Below, in pieces: positions 7,335-16,033 of a DNA stretch of 53,422 nucleotides. How positions within the stretch are numbered: position 1 is the first letter of the stretch; each line of letters opens with the position of its first letter. This DNA is from Acidimicrobiales bacterium (GTDB lineage Bacteria; Actinomycetota; Acidimicrobiia; Acidimicrobiales; Poriferisodalaceae). A program made the translations under genes and the position numbers. The stretch covers positions 1 to 53,422 of the forward strand of contig JAAZYR010000013.1 in NCBI GenBank assembly GCA_014239555.1. Direction: 5' to 3'. The notes below the pieces were generated by a model that saw only the letters and a list, made by a program, of their open reading frames with translations, was not told where the DNA came from and made no database searches.

Positions 7335-8968
7335 CGATGATGCCCGTAAATACTTGATACGACGTCGGGGTCGATCGAAGCCTCGATGAGAACCGGTCTC
7401 CCTGCCGTTCGATTCTTGACGATGTCTATGGCGGCATCTATGTCACTCAAAGCTTGAATTTTTGCTGTTTCACAGCCCATACTCGCTGCAACCGCACAAA
7501 AATCTGGCCACTCATGAGTCGAGGCGGCTGGATCCATACCCTTAGCTACAAGTTGAATGTGTTCCGCCCCGTAGCTGCCATCGTTGTACACGATGACAAT
7601 CAGGTCGAGCCCCAAATGAACGGCAGTCGAAAGCTCAGTCATGCCACCCATCATGTAACCCCCGTCGCCTATACAGAGCACAGTTGGGCGTGTTGGGCGC
7701 GCTACGGCTGCACCGATCGCCGTGGACATACCCAATCCAATTGCGCCGAATCCGTGGCTGGTGACTAAATCGAGTGGATCGGGCACTGACAAGGTCAACG
7801 CGTCAAGCATGAACCGACCTGCGTCAACGACTACTTGACGATCCTGAGGGAGCCCTTGGTCAAGTCGTCGAGTGAGCGTCCGCGGGTCTACCGCCCCGTC
7901 GTAGCTCTTGTCATCGAACGCTGTGGCAGGGTCGAACTCACTTAGTTTTCTTTCCAGCTCAGGGGTTCTGAAAGCGGAAGGCTGATGCTCAGCAGCGGAA
8001 AGCAGTTCCATCATTGCTTCGGCTACCACCGTCGCATCTCCGACCACGCCAGCGTCAACCGTTACGTAACGATCAATGTTGGCGGGATTGAGATCTACCT
8101 GCACCACTCGTTTTCCAGCCAACAAACTCTGATAGTCGGTAGTTAAAAAATTCAATCCGGCACCAAAAACGATCAGACAATCCGCCATAGCGAATGTCTC
8201 CCCAGCGATTTGATGGCTGAGGGTGCCGTGAAGGCCCAGGTTGAACGGTTCTTCTTGAAAAAAACCAGTCGCAAGTAGCGAAGTTGCCAGAGGCGCCCCT
8301 AAAGCGTCTCCTAGGCGAATCAGGGTTTCTCGGGCGCCTGACTTAACTGCTCCGCGCCCTGCCACGATCAAGGGACGCGCAGAGGAAGCAATAATGCCTA
8401 AGGCCGTCTCAAGGTGATCGGGATCAGCAGCGAGACGCAGAGAAGCGGGAGTAAGCGCGGGGCGTGCTTCGTATTCGACTTCGTCCCATTCAATGTTCAA
8501 TGGCACATTCAGTACCACTGGACGATGTTCGGCATGGGCCCGTCGCACGGCTGTGGAAACATCCTCGGCAATTGTTTGAACGTTACGAACGGGCTGAAAA
8601 CCAGCACCGGTAGCTGCCACCAATGCATGCTGGTCGAGGTTCTGAAGGTGTTGCTCATTCTCAACGGGAGTGTCGCCGGCCACGAGGATCATGGGCGTCC
8701 CGTTTTTCACGCCCTCCACCAAAGCTGTGATGGTATTTGTCAGCCCGGGACCATGGGTCACGGTTGCTACGCCAAGCCTTCCTGTCGCCTTTGCCCAGCC
8801 TTCAGCCATGCATACGGCGTTCGCCTCGTGGGTCGCTCCAATCAAGTTGACCCCGTGTTGACGTTCTAGATTTTCACCGATGAAAAGATTGCCGTCGCCG
8901 AGAACGGCGAAGACGGTGTCGACCCCATGGTCGACAAGGGCTTGAGCTACTGCATCGTGTCCCAGCAT
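7331..8968 (-). CDS. Thiamine diphosphate-dependent enzyme (acetolactate synthase / decarboxylase type)
   Basis: This 545-residue protein has the three domains of the pyruvate-oxidase-like ThDP family. The N-terminal Pyr domain has GATHEANAV with the cofactor-activating Glu48 and GVATVTHGPGLTN; the central domain has RPLIVAGRGAV; the C-terminal PP domain has the ThDP/Mg motif GDGGYMM through VYNDGSYG (about 434-464). Length and motifs fit acetolactate synthase-like, benzoylformate decarboxylase-like or oxalyl-CoA decarboxylase-like members, and by-eye reading does not separate these. No regulatory small subunit gene is adjacent, which argues against biosynthetic acetolactate synthase. It lies downstream of CaiB and ThuA-like genes and overlaps the hotdog gene. 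Confidence 0.88.
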   Translation of the reverse strand: MLGHDAVAQALVDHGVDTVFAVLGDGNLFIGENLERQHGVNLIGATHEANAVCMAEGWAKATGRLGVATVTHGPGLTNTITALVEGVKNGTPMILVAGDTPVENEQHLQNLDQHALVAATGAGFQPVRNVQTIAEDVSTAVRRAHAEHRPVVLNVPLNIEWDEVEYEARPALTPASLRLAADPDHLETALGIIASSARPLIVAGRGAVKSGARETLIRLGDALGAPLATSLLATGFFQEEPFNLGLHGTLSHQIAGETFAMADCLIVFGAGLNFLTTDYQSLLAGKRVVQVDLNPANIDRYVTVDAGVVGDATVVAEAMMELLSAAEHQPSAFRTPELERKLSEFDPATAFDDKSYDGAVDPRTLTRRLDQGLPQDRQVVVDAGRFMLDALTLSVPDPLDLVTSHGFGAIGLGMSTAIGAAVARPTRPTVLCIGDGGYMMGGMTELSTAVHLGLDLIVIVYNDGSYGAEHIQLVAKGMDPAASTHEWPDFCAVAASMGCETAKIQALSDIDAAIDIVKNRTAGRPVLIEASIDPDVVSSIYGHHR

Positions 8969-9098
8969 TCGCGGTCTCCTTATTTCTGGAACTAACCAGG
9001 CTGTTGGTCCGGTCAGAGAATGGTGACGTTAACTCGGTCGACCCTGTAGGTCAGGATCTTCTTCCAACACAGCATCCCACGTGGCGCTTTGTTCGTGC

Positions 9099-9917
9099 TC
9101 AAGTTGACAGTCCCCATTGAATTCCGTTGCGGATGAGGGTGCTAAACCCATCTGTTTCCCACGACCCCCGAAACGTTGTCGGAGTGGTTCGGTCTGCTGT
9201 GACTGAAACGTCAACATATGGTTGCCCATTGGTGGCGGGGGAGTGTGTGTGCCCGAGCGCAATATAGGCAACGGCGCCGCTTCCTCTATCGCAAACGATG
9301 CCTAGGGCTCGATTGTGGCCATCTTCCATCAACGACGTGTCTAAATCGACCTCGAAACCGAAAGCCGGATCCGGATCATCGGGTAGTTCAGTACTCAGCA
9401 AGATCTTTGCGTTTGGGTCGAGAATCTCGAGGAAATATAACTCGTCTGTGGTTTCGAATGACGCCGGCATATTGCGCACAATGGGGTGGTCACCATGGAC
9501 GTCGACCTCGAATTTTCGAAGTGGTGGATGATTAAGGAAAAAAGCTCCCAATGTTTCATGGTGAGGCATTTTGACCATGCGCCGCCGTCGGCGATCACCA
9601 TCGACTGATTCGGCCTTTCCTCCGCTCGTGCCGTGTAGAGCTAACCAGTGGCCTCCCCTTTCAAGCCATGAACTCAAATGAGGGAGCACGGTGTCAGAAG
9701 GAAATGGGCCCGATGTGTAGGTGATGAGTAGTTGGGTAGTGGGAAGCCAGGTCTCAAGGTCATCAAAGTTTGACGAGATTGTTGGTTGCACGTGATCTAC
9801 TTCACCGACAAAACGGAGCAGTTCCATTCGGGCATAATGCATATCGTGCCCGGCGGTGGAACCCGGTGGAAACCCTCCGATAACTAGATGAACTCCGGGA
9901 GCGGTAGGCCGTGCCAT
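9099..9917 (-). CDS. ThuA-like domain protein
   Basis: The 272-residue protein shows a flavodoxin/glutamine-amidotransferase-like ThuA fold: HLVIGGFPPGSTAGHDM, LLITYTSGPFPSD, WLERGGHWLALHGTSGG, FFLNHPPLRKFEVDVHGDHPIVRNMP, TTDELYFLE and GSGAVAYIALGHTH. The GTSGG, F-x-V-x-x-x-x-HPI and D-E-L/x-Y motifs are the standard ThuA signature. ThuA family proteins were named for trehalose utilisation but biochemical roles are poorly known; several take part in sugar or glycoside metabolism. Its ATG shares one base with the stop of the upstream CaiB gene. About 130 bases without a convincing gene separate it from the ThDP enzyme downstream. Confidence 0.76.
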   Translation of the reverse strand: MARPTAPGVHLVIGGFPPGSTAGHDMHYARMELLRFVGEVDHVQPTISSNFDDLETWLPTTQLLITYTSGPFPSDTVLPHLSSWLERGGHWLALHGTSGGKAESVDGDRRRRRMVKMPHHETLGAFFLNHPPLRKFEVDVHGDHPIVRNMPASFETTDELYFLEILDPNAKILLSTELPDDPDPAFGFEVDLDTSLMEDGHNRALGIVCDRGSGAVAYIALGHTHSPATNGQPYVDVSVTADRTTPTTFRGSWETDGFSTLIRNGIQWGLST

Positions 9918-11107
9918 CAGGACCCGCCGATGATCGACTCGTCGATGAGCCGTTGGATCGTTGCCGCTGGTAGTTGCAGGTCTTGTGTCAAAACTTCTGC
10001 CGTGTGTTCACCTAAGGCGGGAGCTGCGACCAGATCTACTGAGCTAGCTGACAATCGAGGTGCCCATCCCAAGATAGGGACCTCACCGCGATCGGGATGT
10101 TCGATTGTGGTGATGAACCCGCGTTCTTTCAAATGGCGGTCGTTCAAGAGTTCGCTGGTGTCGAGAACCGGTCCGCCTGGGACATCTTCAGCGGCGAGTA
10201 ATTCCGTGACTTCTTCCTTTGTTAGACCTTTCGTCCATGCGGAAATTTCGTTTCGCAACGCATCATTGTTGTCGACTCGGTCTCGGTTCCGAGCGAATCG
10301 GGGGTCGTCCGAAAGTTCTGGTTTCCCCATTGCGGAACAAAGGTTGATCCACATCTTTGGGGTAATCGCCATGATCATCACGTAGTCGTTGGCTCCGTCG
10401 CCCTTACATGGGTACAAGTTGTTCACCGCTCGAGAACCGTTTCCTATTCGAGCTACAGGTTCGTCATTCCAGCCAGATGCCATCGCCATCCGCGTGCGCA
10501 TGTAATACGTCATCGCTTCTTGCATTGCGATCTCCACATATTGGCCGTCGCCGGTTTGGAGTCTCTGAATGTAGGCAGCAAGAATCGCCATTCCGAGTTG
10601 CACACCAGTTCCTGAATCTCCCGTAGTGGTTCCCGGTAGGAGAGGTTCATCATCGGGTCTACCGGTTATCGACAAGGCTCCAGCCATTGCTTGAGCGACT
10701 CCGTCGAAACATTTGCGATCCGCGTAGGGGCCCGTGGAGCCAAAGCCCTTAACCGAGGCATAAATAATTGATGGGTTTACTTCTCGGAGGACCTCATATC
10801 CGAGGTTAAGTCGATCAACGACGCCAGGACCGTAGTTTTCTACGAAGACATCGTAGTGAGCGGCCATTTCTAGTAGAAGTTGCCTCCCCTCCTCATGGGT
10901 GAGGTCGATGGCGATGGATCGCTTATTACTGTTCCACTGCAAGAAATAGTTTTGTGGAATGATGTCTCCTCCCCGGCCTGGATCGCCACGTCCTGGTGGT
11001 TCGACCTTGACTACATCGGCGCCGAACCAGGCGAGCGCCTGAGTGCACGATGGCCCAGCTTCGTATTGAGTCACATCAAGGACGCGTAATTCTCTGAGAG
11101 CAGTCAT
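9917..11107 (-). CDS. CaiB/BaiF family III CoA-transferase
   Basis: The 396-residue protein is a full-length family III CoA-transferase. Seen are RVLDVTQYEAGPSCTQALAWFGADVVKVEPP at the N-terminus, NKRSIAIDL, DVFVENYGPG, GFGSTGPY and TTGDSGTG, where Asp164 corresponds to the catalytic Asp169 of formyl-CoA transferase that forms the aspartyl-CoA intermediate. Such enzymes move CoA between carboxylic acids in catabolic pathways. It heads the minus-strand run that continues through ThuA-like, ThDP, hotdog and methyltransferase genes, and is divergent from an LLM oxidoreductase. A CoA-transferase followed by a ThDP enzyme recalls the oxalate (frc-oxc) arrangement, though I cannot confirm oxalate as substrate. 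Confidence 0.92.
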   Translation of the reverse strand: MTALRELRVLDVTQYEAGPSCTQALAWFGADVVKVEPPGRGDPGRGGDIIPQNYFLQWNSNKRSIAIDLTHEEGRQLLLEMAAHYDVFVENYGPGVVDRLNLGYEVLREVNPSIIYASVKGFGSTGPYADRKCFDGVAQAMAGALSITGRPDDEPLLPGTTTGDSGTGVQLGMAILAAYIQRLQTGDGQYVEIAMQEAMTYYMRTRMAMASGWNDEPVARIGNGSRAVNNLYPCKGDGANDYVMIMAITPKMWINLCSAMGKPELSDDPRFARNRDRVDNNDALRNEISAWTKGLTKEEVTELLAAEDVPGGPVLDTSELLNDRHLKERGFITTIEHPDRGEVPILGWAPRLSASSVDLVAAPALGEHTAEVLTQDLQLPAATIQRLIDESIIGGS

Positions 11108-11204
11108 CTCATCCCCCTATCGGCACGACGTTAGGCCCTGCGACGCGACCTTGGGTAGGAGATGGCCGCTACGGTCGTTGTGTTGACCAGCATCTGGAGT
11201 ACCA

Positions 11205-12227
11205 ATGCGATTAGGACCACTACTTGGATTTGAAAACAGCTTCGACACAGTTGTAACCGTTGCTAAAGAGATGGAAGCCGTTGGTGCCGCGTCGGTGATG
11301 CTCGCAGAAGCAGGGCGAAGTGCTGTCACACAGGCTGCAGCCGTCATTGCAGCAACCACCGAAATTGAGGTCGGCACCTATGTGGTCAACGCGTTTGCTC
11401 GCTCTCCATGGCTCACGGGCCTCACAGCAAGAGACCTTGACGAAATGAGTGGCGGACGCTTTGTCCTAGGAGTGGGAACAGGCAACCCCAACTTCAACAA
11501 TTGGTACATGGGTATCGATTCCTCCAAGCCCCTTACCGCTATGCGGGACTTTGTGAACATTGTCCGCGAAGTGGTGGCCGCGCCTGTGGGAACGCGAGTC
11601 ACCTACGGCGGTCAGGTCCACGAAATGCACAAATGGCGGGCATCTTTTCCACCTTTCCGTAGTTCGATCCCCGTGTATCTTTCGGCATCTGGACCGAACA
11701 TGATGCGCTTGGCAGCTGAGGTGAGCGACGGCATTGGAGTCGGAATCATGGCCTCGGTCGAATTCATGCGTGACACCGTTCGGCCTAACGCAATTGTCTC
11801 AGCTGAGGCCGTTGGTCGTGAAGGTGCAGAGCTAGCTTTTCCTATGGGCGCGCTTGTGAGCGTTAACCAGGACTCAGAAGCTGCTCGTGACGCGGCGAAA
11901 GCATCGATATGCGGCCTATTTCATCCTGTACCCCACCCCTACTACGACTCTCAGATGCGGCAACAGGGCTTTGCCGAAGCTGCAGACATGCTCGCGGAAC
12001 TTATGCCACAAGGCAGGACCGCCGAGGCAAAGGGACTGTTGCCAGAAGAGATCGTTGACTCTCTGACGATTAGTGGAACTCCATTGGAGTGTTCACGTCG
12101 CGTAGCCCAGTACGAAGGTGTCGCCGATCAAATTGTCATGATGCGTGTCGCGCAACGAAACGAACCCGTCGGAGTAGAGGCCTACGAACCAATTCTGGAA
12201 TTGGTTTCAGAGGCAAACTCAGGCTGA
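11205..12227 (+). CDS. LLM-class flavin/F420-dependent oxidoreductase
   Basis: This 340-residue protein is a TIM-barrel luciferase-like oxidoreductase. The family pattern is plain: MRLGPLLGFE at the first strand, ATTEIEVGTYVVNAFARSPW, the L-x-x-MSGGRFVLGVGTG motif, and VYLSASGPNMMRLAAEVSDGIGV, followed by a late motif I-V-D-S-L-x-I-S-G-T-P. The sequence is close to the methylenetetrahydromethanopterin-reductase branch, most actinobacterial members of which use F420; that cofactor is inferred. It is first in a plus-strand run with RidA and a sarcosine-oxidase-like protein, separated from RidA by 95 bases, and divergent from the CaiB gene. Confidence 0.88.
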   Translation: MRLGPLLGFENSFDTVVTVAKEMEAVGAASVMLAEAGRSAVTQAAAVIAATTEIEVGTYVVNAFARSPWLTGLTARDLDEMSGGRFVLGVGTGNPNFNNWYMGIDSSKPLTAMRDFVNIVREVVAAPVGTRVTYGGQVHEMHKWRASFPPFRSSIPVYLSASGPNMMRLAAEVSDGIGVGIMASVEFMRDTVRPNAIVSAEAVGREGAELAFPMGALVSVNQDSEAARDAAKASICGLFHPVPHPYYDSQMRQQGFAEAADMLAELMPQGRTAEAKGLLPEEIVDSLTISGTPLECSRRVAQYEGVADQIVMMRVAQRNEPVGVEAYEPILELVSEANSG

Positions 12228-12322
12228 ATTTAGATAAGCCCAGACCGCTTAAACCAAGTCTTCATTCCACCGAATAAGGGTTGGTGTGGAGAAGGGAGTG
12301 GTTGCCCCGCTACTGTGCGACG

Positions 12323-12709
12323 ATGACAGAACGCATAATTCCGGCCTCTCAGCAGGCCATGTATGACAATTTCCATTTTGCACCGGGGATTAGAACTGGT
12401 GATTTACTAATTATGTCTGGGCAGGTAGGTATGGACGCTTCGGGGAAGTGTCCTGACGACCTCACAGAACAGTTCCGCCTCGCTTTCGAAAATATCGGAG
12501 AAATTCTCGCCGAAGCCGGCGGAGATCTCTCCAACATCGTGGAAATGACTAGTTATCACATCGGCATGCGAGAGCATCTCAGGGACTTCATATCCGTCAA
12601 AGATGAATTGATCAGTAAGCCTTACCCTGCCTGGACAGCGATTGGATGCACCGAGCTGGCGATGCCGGGTGCTGTGGTGGAAATCCGAGCTCAAGCGGTG
12701 CTGAGCTAG
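12323..12709 (+). CDS. RidA family protein lacking the catalytic Arg
   Basis: From the ATG chosen here the product has 128 residues, the normal RidA/YjgF length. It shows LLIMSGQVGMDASG, FENIGEILAEAGGDLSNIVEMTSY and the closing MPGAVVEIRAQAV with the conserved Glu. RidA hydrolyses reactive enamines and imines released by PLP enzymes and amine oxidases, and needs an Arg in its P-A-R-S/T motif; here the site reads YPAWTAIG, so the Arg is replaced by Trp. Rid subfamilies without that Arg generally lack the canonical deaminase activity. It sits five bases before a flavin amine-oxidase gene, whose imine products are the sort of compound a Rid protein would handle. Confidence 0.9.
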   Translation: MTERIIPASQQAMYDNFHFAPGIRTGDLLIMSGQVGMDASGKCPDDLTEQFRLAFENIGEILAEAGGDLSNIVEMTSYHIGMREHLRDFISVKDELISKPYPAWTAIGCTELAMPGAVVEIRAQAVLS

Positions 12710-12714
12710 GAGTC

Positions 12715-13863
12715 GTGCCCGAACTCTTCGAAATAGCTGTTATTGGGCGAGGGCTAATCGGTTCGGCCGCGGCTCGGCACCTCGCTGAAGCGGGACATCG
12801 AGTGGTTCTCATCGGTCCTGACGAACCCACCGACCGTCGAACCAGTCTTGGACCGTTTTGCAGCCATCCCGATGAAGGGCGAATCACTCGTGTAGCAGGG
12901 CGGACAGCCGTGTGGTCGCAGCTGGCGGCCCGCTCCATAGAACGCTACGCAGATATCGAGCAGCGAGCCGGTATCGACTTTCATGTTCCATGTGGTTTGG
13001 TGAGTTCGTCACCGAAAATATCTGAGTGGCTCGAAAACTCGACAACAGCAGGAGGCGACGCCCGCTTAGTGACCACCGATTGGGTATCGGAACACACTGG
13101 GATTGTTCTAAGCAACGGTCATCCCGCTCTATACGAAAGCGGGCCCGCGGGATATATCAATCCTCGGCGACTCGTGGCAGCTCAAACAAAACTCGCCCAA
13201 GCGGCAGGTGCGGTGCTCATAAAAGAGACGGCTCACACACTCCGAGCGTCGGGCGCCGGTTACGTGATCAGCGGGAGCTGGGGATCGTCAACCGCCGACC
13301 GAGTGCTCGTCACCACCGGAGCCTTTGGTTCCGAGTTGCTTCCGCGTTCGCTAAACCTTCACCGCATGCCTCGCACAACGGTCACAGCGGAGATATCGGT
13401 GGCAGATTCGCTACCGAGCCTGATTTGCGTAGACCCTCCCGATGAACGATTAGACGAAATTTACTGGGTACCTCCGGTCCGATACTCCGATGGTCGGGTG
13501 GCGCTCAAGATAGGTGGATCGCTGCGCAATTCGGAGCCAGTTGAACAAGCGGCGCTCACGGACTGGTTCCAAAGTGAAGGAGATGAGACAGAGGTAGATG
13601 CTTTGCGGAACTCTCTTTTTGGTCTTCTCCCTGGGATTGAAGTTCGTAGTTGGGCCCAGAAGCCCTGCGTGGTTACGAACACAGCGACGGAACATCCTTA
13701 TATCGGTTGGGTTGAAGACGGCATCGCGGTAGCAATTGGCGGATGTGGATCTGCGGCCAAGAGCAGTGACGAATTAGGGCGCTTAGCCTCAACGTTGTTT
13801 GAGTCGGAGAATTGGTCCGATGCGCTACCTTCAACGGCCTTTCAACCCAAATTCGCAGACTAA
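12715..13863 (+). CDS. FAD-dependent amine oxidase, monomeric sarcosine oxidase-like
   Basis: Starting at a GTG with AGGAG just upstream, the protein has 382 residues, close to monomeric sarcosine oxidase (about 390). It opens with the FAD-binding VIGRGLIGSAAARHLAEAG and VVLIGPDEP, then SHPDEGRITR, which parallels the S-H-G-D-x-R-I/x-R segment of that family. Cys318 in QKPCVVTNTATEHPYIG matches the position and context of Cys315 of Bacillus sarcosine oxidase, the covalent FAD attachment site. The end GGCGSAAKSSDELGRLAS is the usual FAD-binding C-terminus. It should oxidise a secondary N-methyl or cyclic amino acid to an imine plus hydrogen peroxide; the substrate is unknown. RidA-like protein is the direct upstream neighbour. 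Confidence 0.87.
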   Translation: MPELFEIAVIGRGLIGSAAARHLAEAGHRVVLIGPDEPTDRRTSLGPFCSHPDEGRITRVAGRTAVWSQLAARSIERYADIEQRAGIDFHVPCGLVSSSPKISEWLENSTTAGGDARLVTTDWVSEHTGIVLSNGHPALYESGPAGYINPRRLVAAQTKLAQAAGAVLIKETAHTLRASGAGYVISGSWGSSTADRVLVTTGAFGSELLPRSLNLHRMPRTTVTAEISVADSLPSLICVDPPDERLDEIYWVPPVRYSDGRVALKIGGSLRNSEPVEQAALTDWFQSEGDETEVDALRNSLFGLLPGIEVRSWAQKPCVVTNTATEHPYIGWVEDGIAVAIGGCGSAAKSSDELGRLASTLFESENWSDALPSTAFQPKFAD

Positions 13864-13895
13864 CGAACCGAGACTTTTCGATTTGGACTAATCGA

Positions 13896-14504
13896 TTACG
13901 CGGTAGTGCCTTTGTGGGGGGCAGTGTCGAGCAGACGCAAAAAGAACTGCACCGTGGGACCGATAGAGACAACAAACCACAAAGTGCCCCAACCAACAGT
14001 TCCCCCCATGGCCAGTCCGCAGGCTAAGGCGGTTCCCTCGATAAGAGTGCGAGCTTTCCATATTGCGACCCCGCGACGGTCAAGTGCCGTCATGAGCCCA
14101 TCTCGCGGACCTGGTCCGAGCCGCGCTCCAATGTAAAAGCCGGAACCGATTGCGACGACGATCGGTCCGAGAAGAGTGCACAACATTCGTATGAGTGAAT
14201 TTGTTGGAGTATTGCCGATACTCACCGTGGCATCGACAACCAATCCGATGACGAACACGTTGGCCAATGTTCCTACACCCATGGGTTCTTTAAGGAGAAC
14301 CAACGCAATCAGTAACGCGGCGCCGACGAAAATCATCGCTATGCCAATGGTGAGAGACGTTTGTTCGGCGAGTCCCTGATGAAAAATATCCCACGGTGGT
14401 AAACCGAAATCACCTAAGACCACTAATCCAAGTCCAACACCGAACAACGCGAGACCGATCGCTAGACGTAGGTAGCGCAGCGAAGAGGCAGTTTGGTTAC
14501 TCAC
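13896..14504 (-). CDS. YczE/YitT-like integral membrane protein
   Basis: The 202-residue protein is hydrophobic with about five to six membrane helices. RYLRLAIGLALFGVGLGLVV, the loop DFGLPPWDIFHQGLAEQTSLTIG and the FYIGARLGPGPRDGLMTAL motif are the marks of YczE-type membrane proteins, a poorly characterised family found beside regulators and synthetases in Bacillus and actinobacteria. Function is unknown. It converges with the amine-oxidase gene 32 bases away and lies downstream of AlkB on its own strand. Confidence 0.75.
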   Translation of the reverse strand: MSNQTASSLRYLRLAIGLALFGVGLGLVVLGDFGLPPWDIFHQGLAEQTSLTIGIAMIFVGAALLIALVLLKEPMGVGTLANVFVIGLVVDATVSIGNTPTNSLIRMLCTLLGPIVVAIGSGFYIGARLGPGPRDGLMTALDRRGVAIWKARTLIEGTALACGLAMGGTVGWGTLWFVVSIGPTVQFFLRLLDTAPHKGTTA

Positions 14505-14535
14505 GGGTTGTAACGGTACGGGAGTGTGGCCAATG

Positions 14536-15174
14536 TTACGACGATGATTTGACCACTCTGAACGTCAGATTCACCCTTGGTTGGGTAATCCGTTTTGAAC
14601 GGGGTACCTCGTGTTCCCATAACTGTTGTGTGGAGCCTCGCATGATCAAAACGTCGCCCGACTGTAAAACGATGTCGGTCGGTGTTTGCGACCGGTCCTT
14701 GCGTCGCATACGAAACTTTCGCGCTACTCCCAAGCTGACTGAGGCGATCACTGGGTTGATGCCGAGCACCTTTTCATCGTCCGCGTGCCAATCGACTTTG
14801 TCGTTTCCATCTCGATACAGGTTGAGTAAGGCAGAGTTGAATTGAACTGCGGCAAGGCCGTTTACCTGTTCTCTTATTTTCTGAAGAGTTGGTGTCCAGG
14901 CCAATGGGTTCATTCGAATTCCTGACCAGGCATAGGAGCAGTCGGGATCGCCATACCAAGCGTTGAGTCTTGGCACATCATGCACTTGGCCAAACATCGA
15001 AATTTTGTCTTGGCGCCACTCGATTTCTTGCACCAATTGGCTACAGAGTTGGTCGCCGCGCTCTGGGGACCACACTTGCTGGTGGAGAACTATGTCGGCG
15101 CCTGGTAGATCGATTCGTTGAGTAGTTGGTTCATCAAAAAATGCGCCTTGAGAACTTAACGACTGGCCGCTCAC
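14536..15174 (-). CDS. AlkB-like alpha-ketoglutarate-dependent dioxygenase
   Basis: From a GTG that shares one base with the upstream stop (TAGTG) this encodes 212 residues. The DNA-repair dioxygenase core is complete: RLNAWYGD, LLNLYRDGNDKVDWHADDE with iron ligands His130 and Asp132, GDVLIMRG, EHEVPR with His188, and PRVNLTFR with Arg200 and Arg206. The motif order and the NLY-x-DG-x-D-x-x-x-WH-x-D-D-E sequence match the ALKBH2/3-like branch, which removes methyl lesions (1-meA, 3-meC) from DNA or RNA. A longer frame extends upstream but would overlap the SDR gene by 50 bases without a better start. Proximity to the SDR is probably only operonic. Confidence 0.89.
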   Translation of the reverse strand: MSGQSLSSQGAFFDEPTTQRIDLPGADIVLHQQVWSPERGDQLCSQLVQEIEWRQDKISMFGQVHDVPRLNAWYGDPDCSYAWSGIRMNPLAWTPTLQKIREQVNGLAAVQFNSALLNLYRDGNDKVDWHADDEKVLGINPVIASVSLGVARKFRMRRKDRSQTPTDIVLQSGDVLIMRGSTQQLWEHEVPRSKRITQPRVNLTFRVVKSSS

Positions 15175-15947
15175 TAGAAGATGCTGAATCCGCCGTCGAT
15201 TTTTATGACATCGCCGGTGTGCCATCTACTGGCGTCGCTCATGAGATAAACAGCGATGGCACCAAAGTCATCCGGTTGACCCCACCGTCGCATAGGAATC
15301 CTCGGCATGACGTTGTCGGCGAATTTTTTCCAACCAAAGAGCCCTGCGGTCATGTCAGTTTCGATCCATCCGGGAATCACTGCGTTCGCGGTGATCTTGT
15401 AACGCGCCATTTCAACTGAGAGGCCCATCATCATCGCCAGCATCGCTCCTTTGGATGCTGCGTAGGCCTGGCCTTTGGGTGACCCCTGGATTGCAGTACC
15501 GCTTGAGGTGAGAACCAAAGTCCCGCCCTCGCCTTGCGCGACCATTTGACGAGTTGCCGCTCTCAGTGTGTAGAAGACCCCGTTCAAATTAACGTCAAGT
15601 ACTGAAAACCAATCTTCATTCGAGTGTTCGAAAAAAGGTTTCTGATTTTGCGCGCCGATGCCTGCATTGGGGAAGCAGGCGTCAATTCTTCCGTACCTTT
15701 CGATAACCGATGCCATGCATTCTTCAACTTCTTGTTCGTTAGCTACGTCGCATCTCACAGCCGACGCAGATGAATTTATTGCTTGGAGCTCTTTTTCAGC
15801 GGCAGCGTTTTTATCTTGATTAGTCCCCCAGACGCTGACATCAGCACCTGCTGCAGCGAGAGCGCGAGCGAATCCGAGACCAATGCCACCGTTTCCTCCA
15901 GTGATGACCGCTACTTTCCCGGTCAAATCGAATCCGTCGTAGGTCAT
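15174..15947 (-). CDS. SDR-family oxidoreductase
   Basis: The start is set by AAAGGAGC six bases before the ATG. The 257-residue classical short-chain dehydrogenase has the NAD(P)-binding TGGNGGIGLGF, FPNAGIGAQ in place of the usual NNAG, SSGTAIQG with the catalytic Ser, and YAASKGA with Tyr and Lys. The end GDVIKIDGGFS is typical. It reduces or oxidises an alcohol/ketone of unknown identity. It is divergent from an enoyl-CoA hydratase with 86 bases between, and AlkB follows with overlapping stop and start. Confidence 0.91.
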   Translation of the reverse strand: MTYDGFDLTGKVAVITGGNGGIGLGFARALAAAGADVSVWGTNQDKNAAAEKELQAINSSASAVRCDVANEQEVEECMASVIERYGRIDACFPNAGIGAQNQKPFFEHSNEDWFSVLDVNLNGVFYTLRAATRQMVAQGEGGTLVLTSSGTAIQGSPKGQAYAASKGAMLAMMMGLSVEMARYKITANAVIPGWIETDMTAGLFGWKKFADNVMPRIPMRRWGQPDDFGAIAVYLMSDASRWHTGDVIKIDGGFSIF

Positions 15948-16033
15948 GGACCGCTCCTTTTGCTCTCTGCCTGTGTCGAATACTAGAAGGTGCACGGTGA
16001 GCGAAGTTGTTACGGGTCTGGGAGACTCTCACG

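Noticed and set aside
9029..9271. An 80-residue minus-strand frame overlapping the end of the ThuA-like gene.
   Set aside because: It lies mostly antiparallel in another frame over real coding sequence, has no family resemblance and no ribosome binding site. The 130 bases after the ThuA-like gene hold no convincing gene.
7331..11107. Firm assignment of the CaiB and ThDP genes as the oxalate pathway (frc-oxc).
   Set aside because: The order is suggestive, but the ThDP protein cannot be told from acetolactate synthase-like enzymes by eye, and a ThuA-like gene lies between; kept only as a hypothesis.
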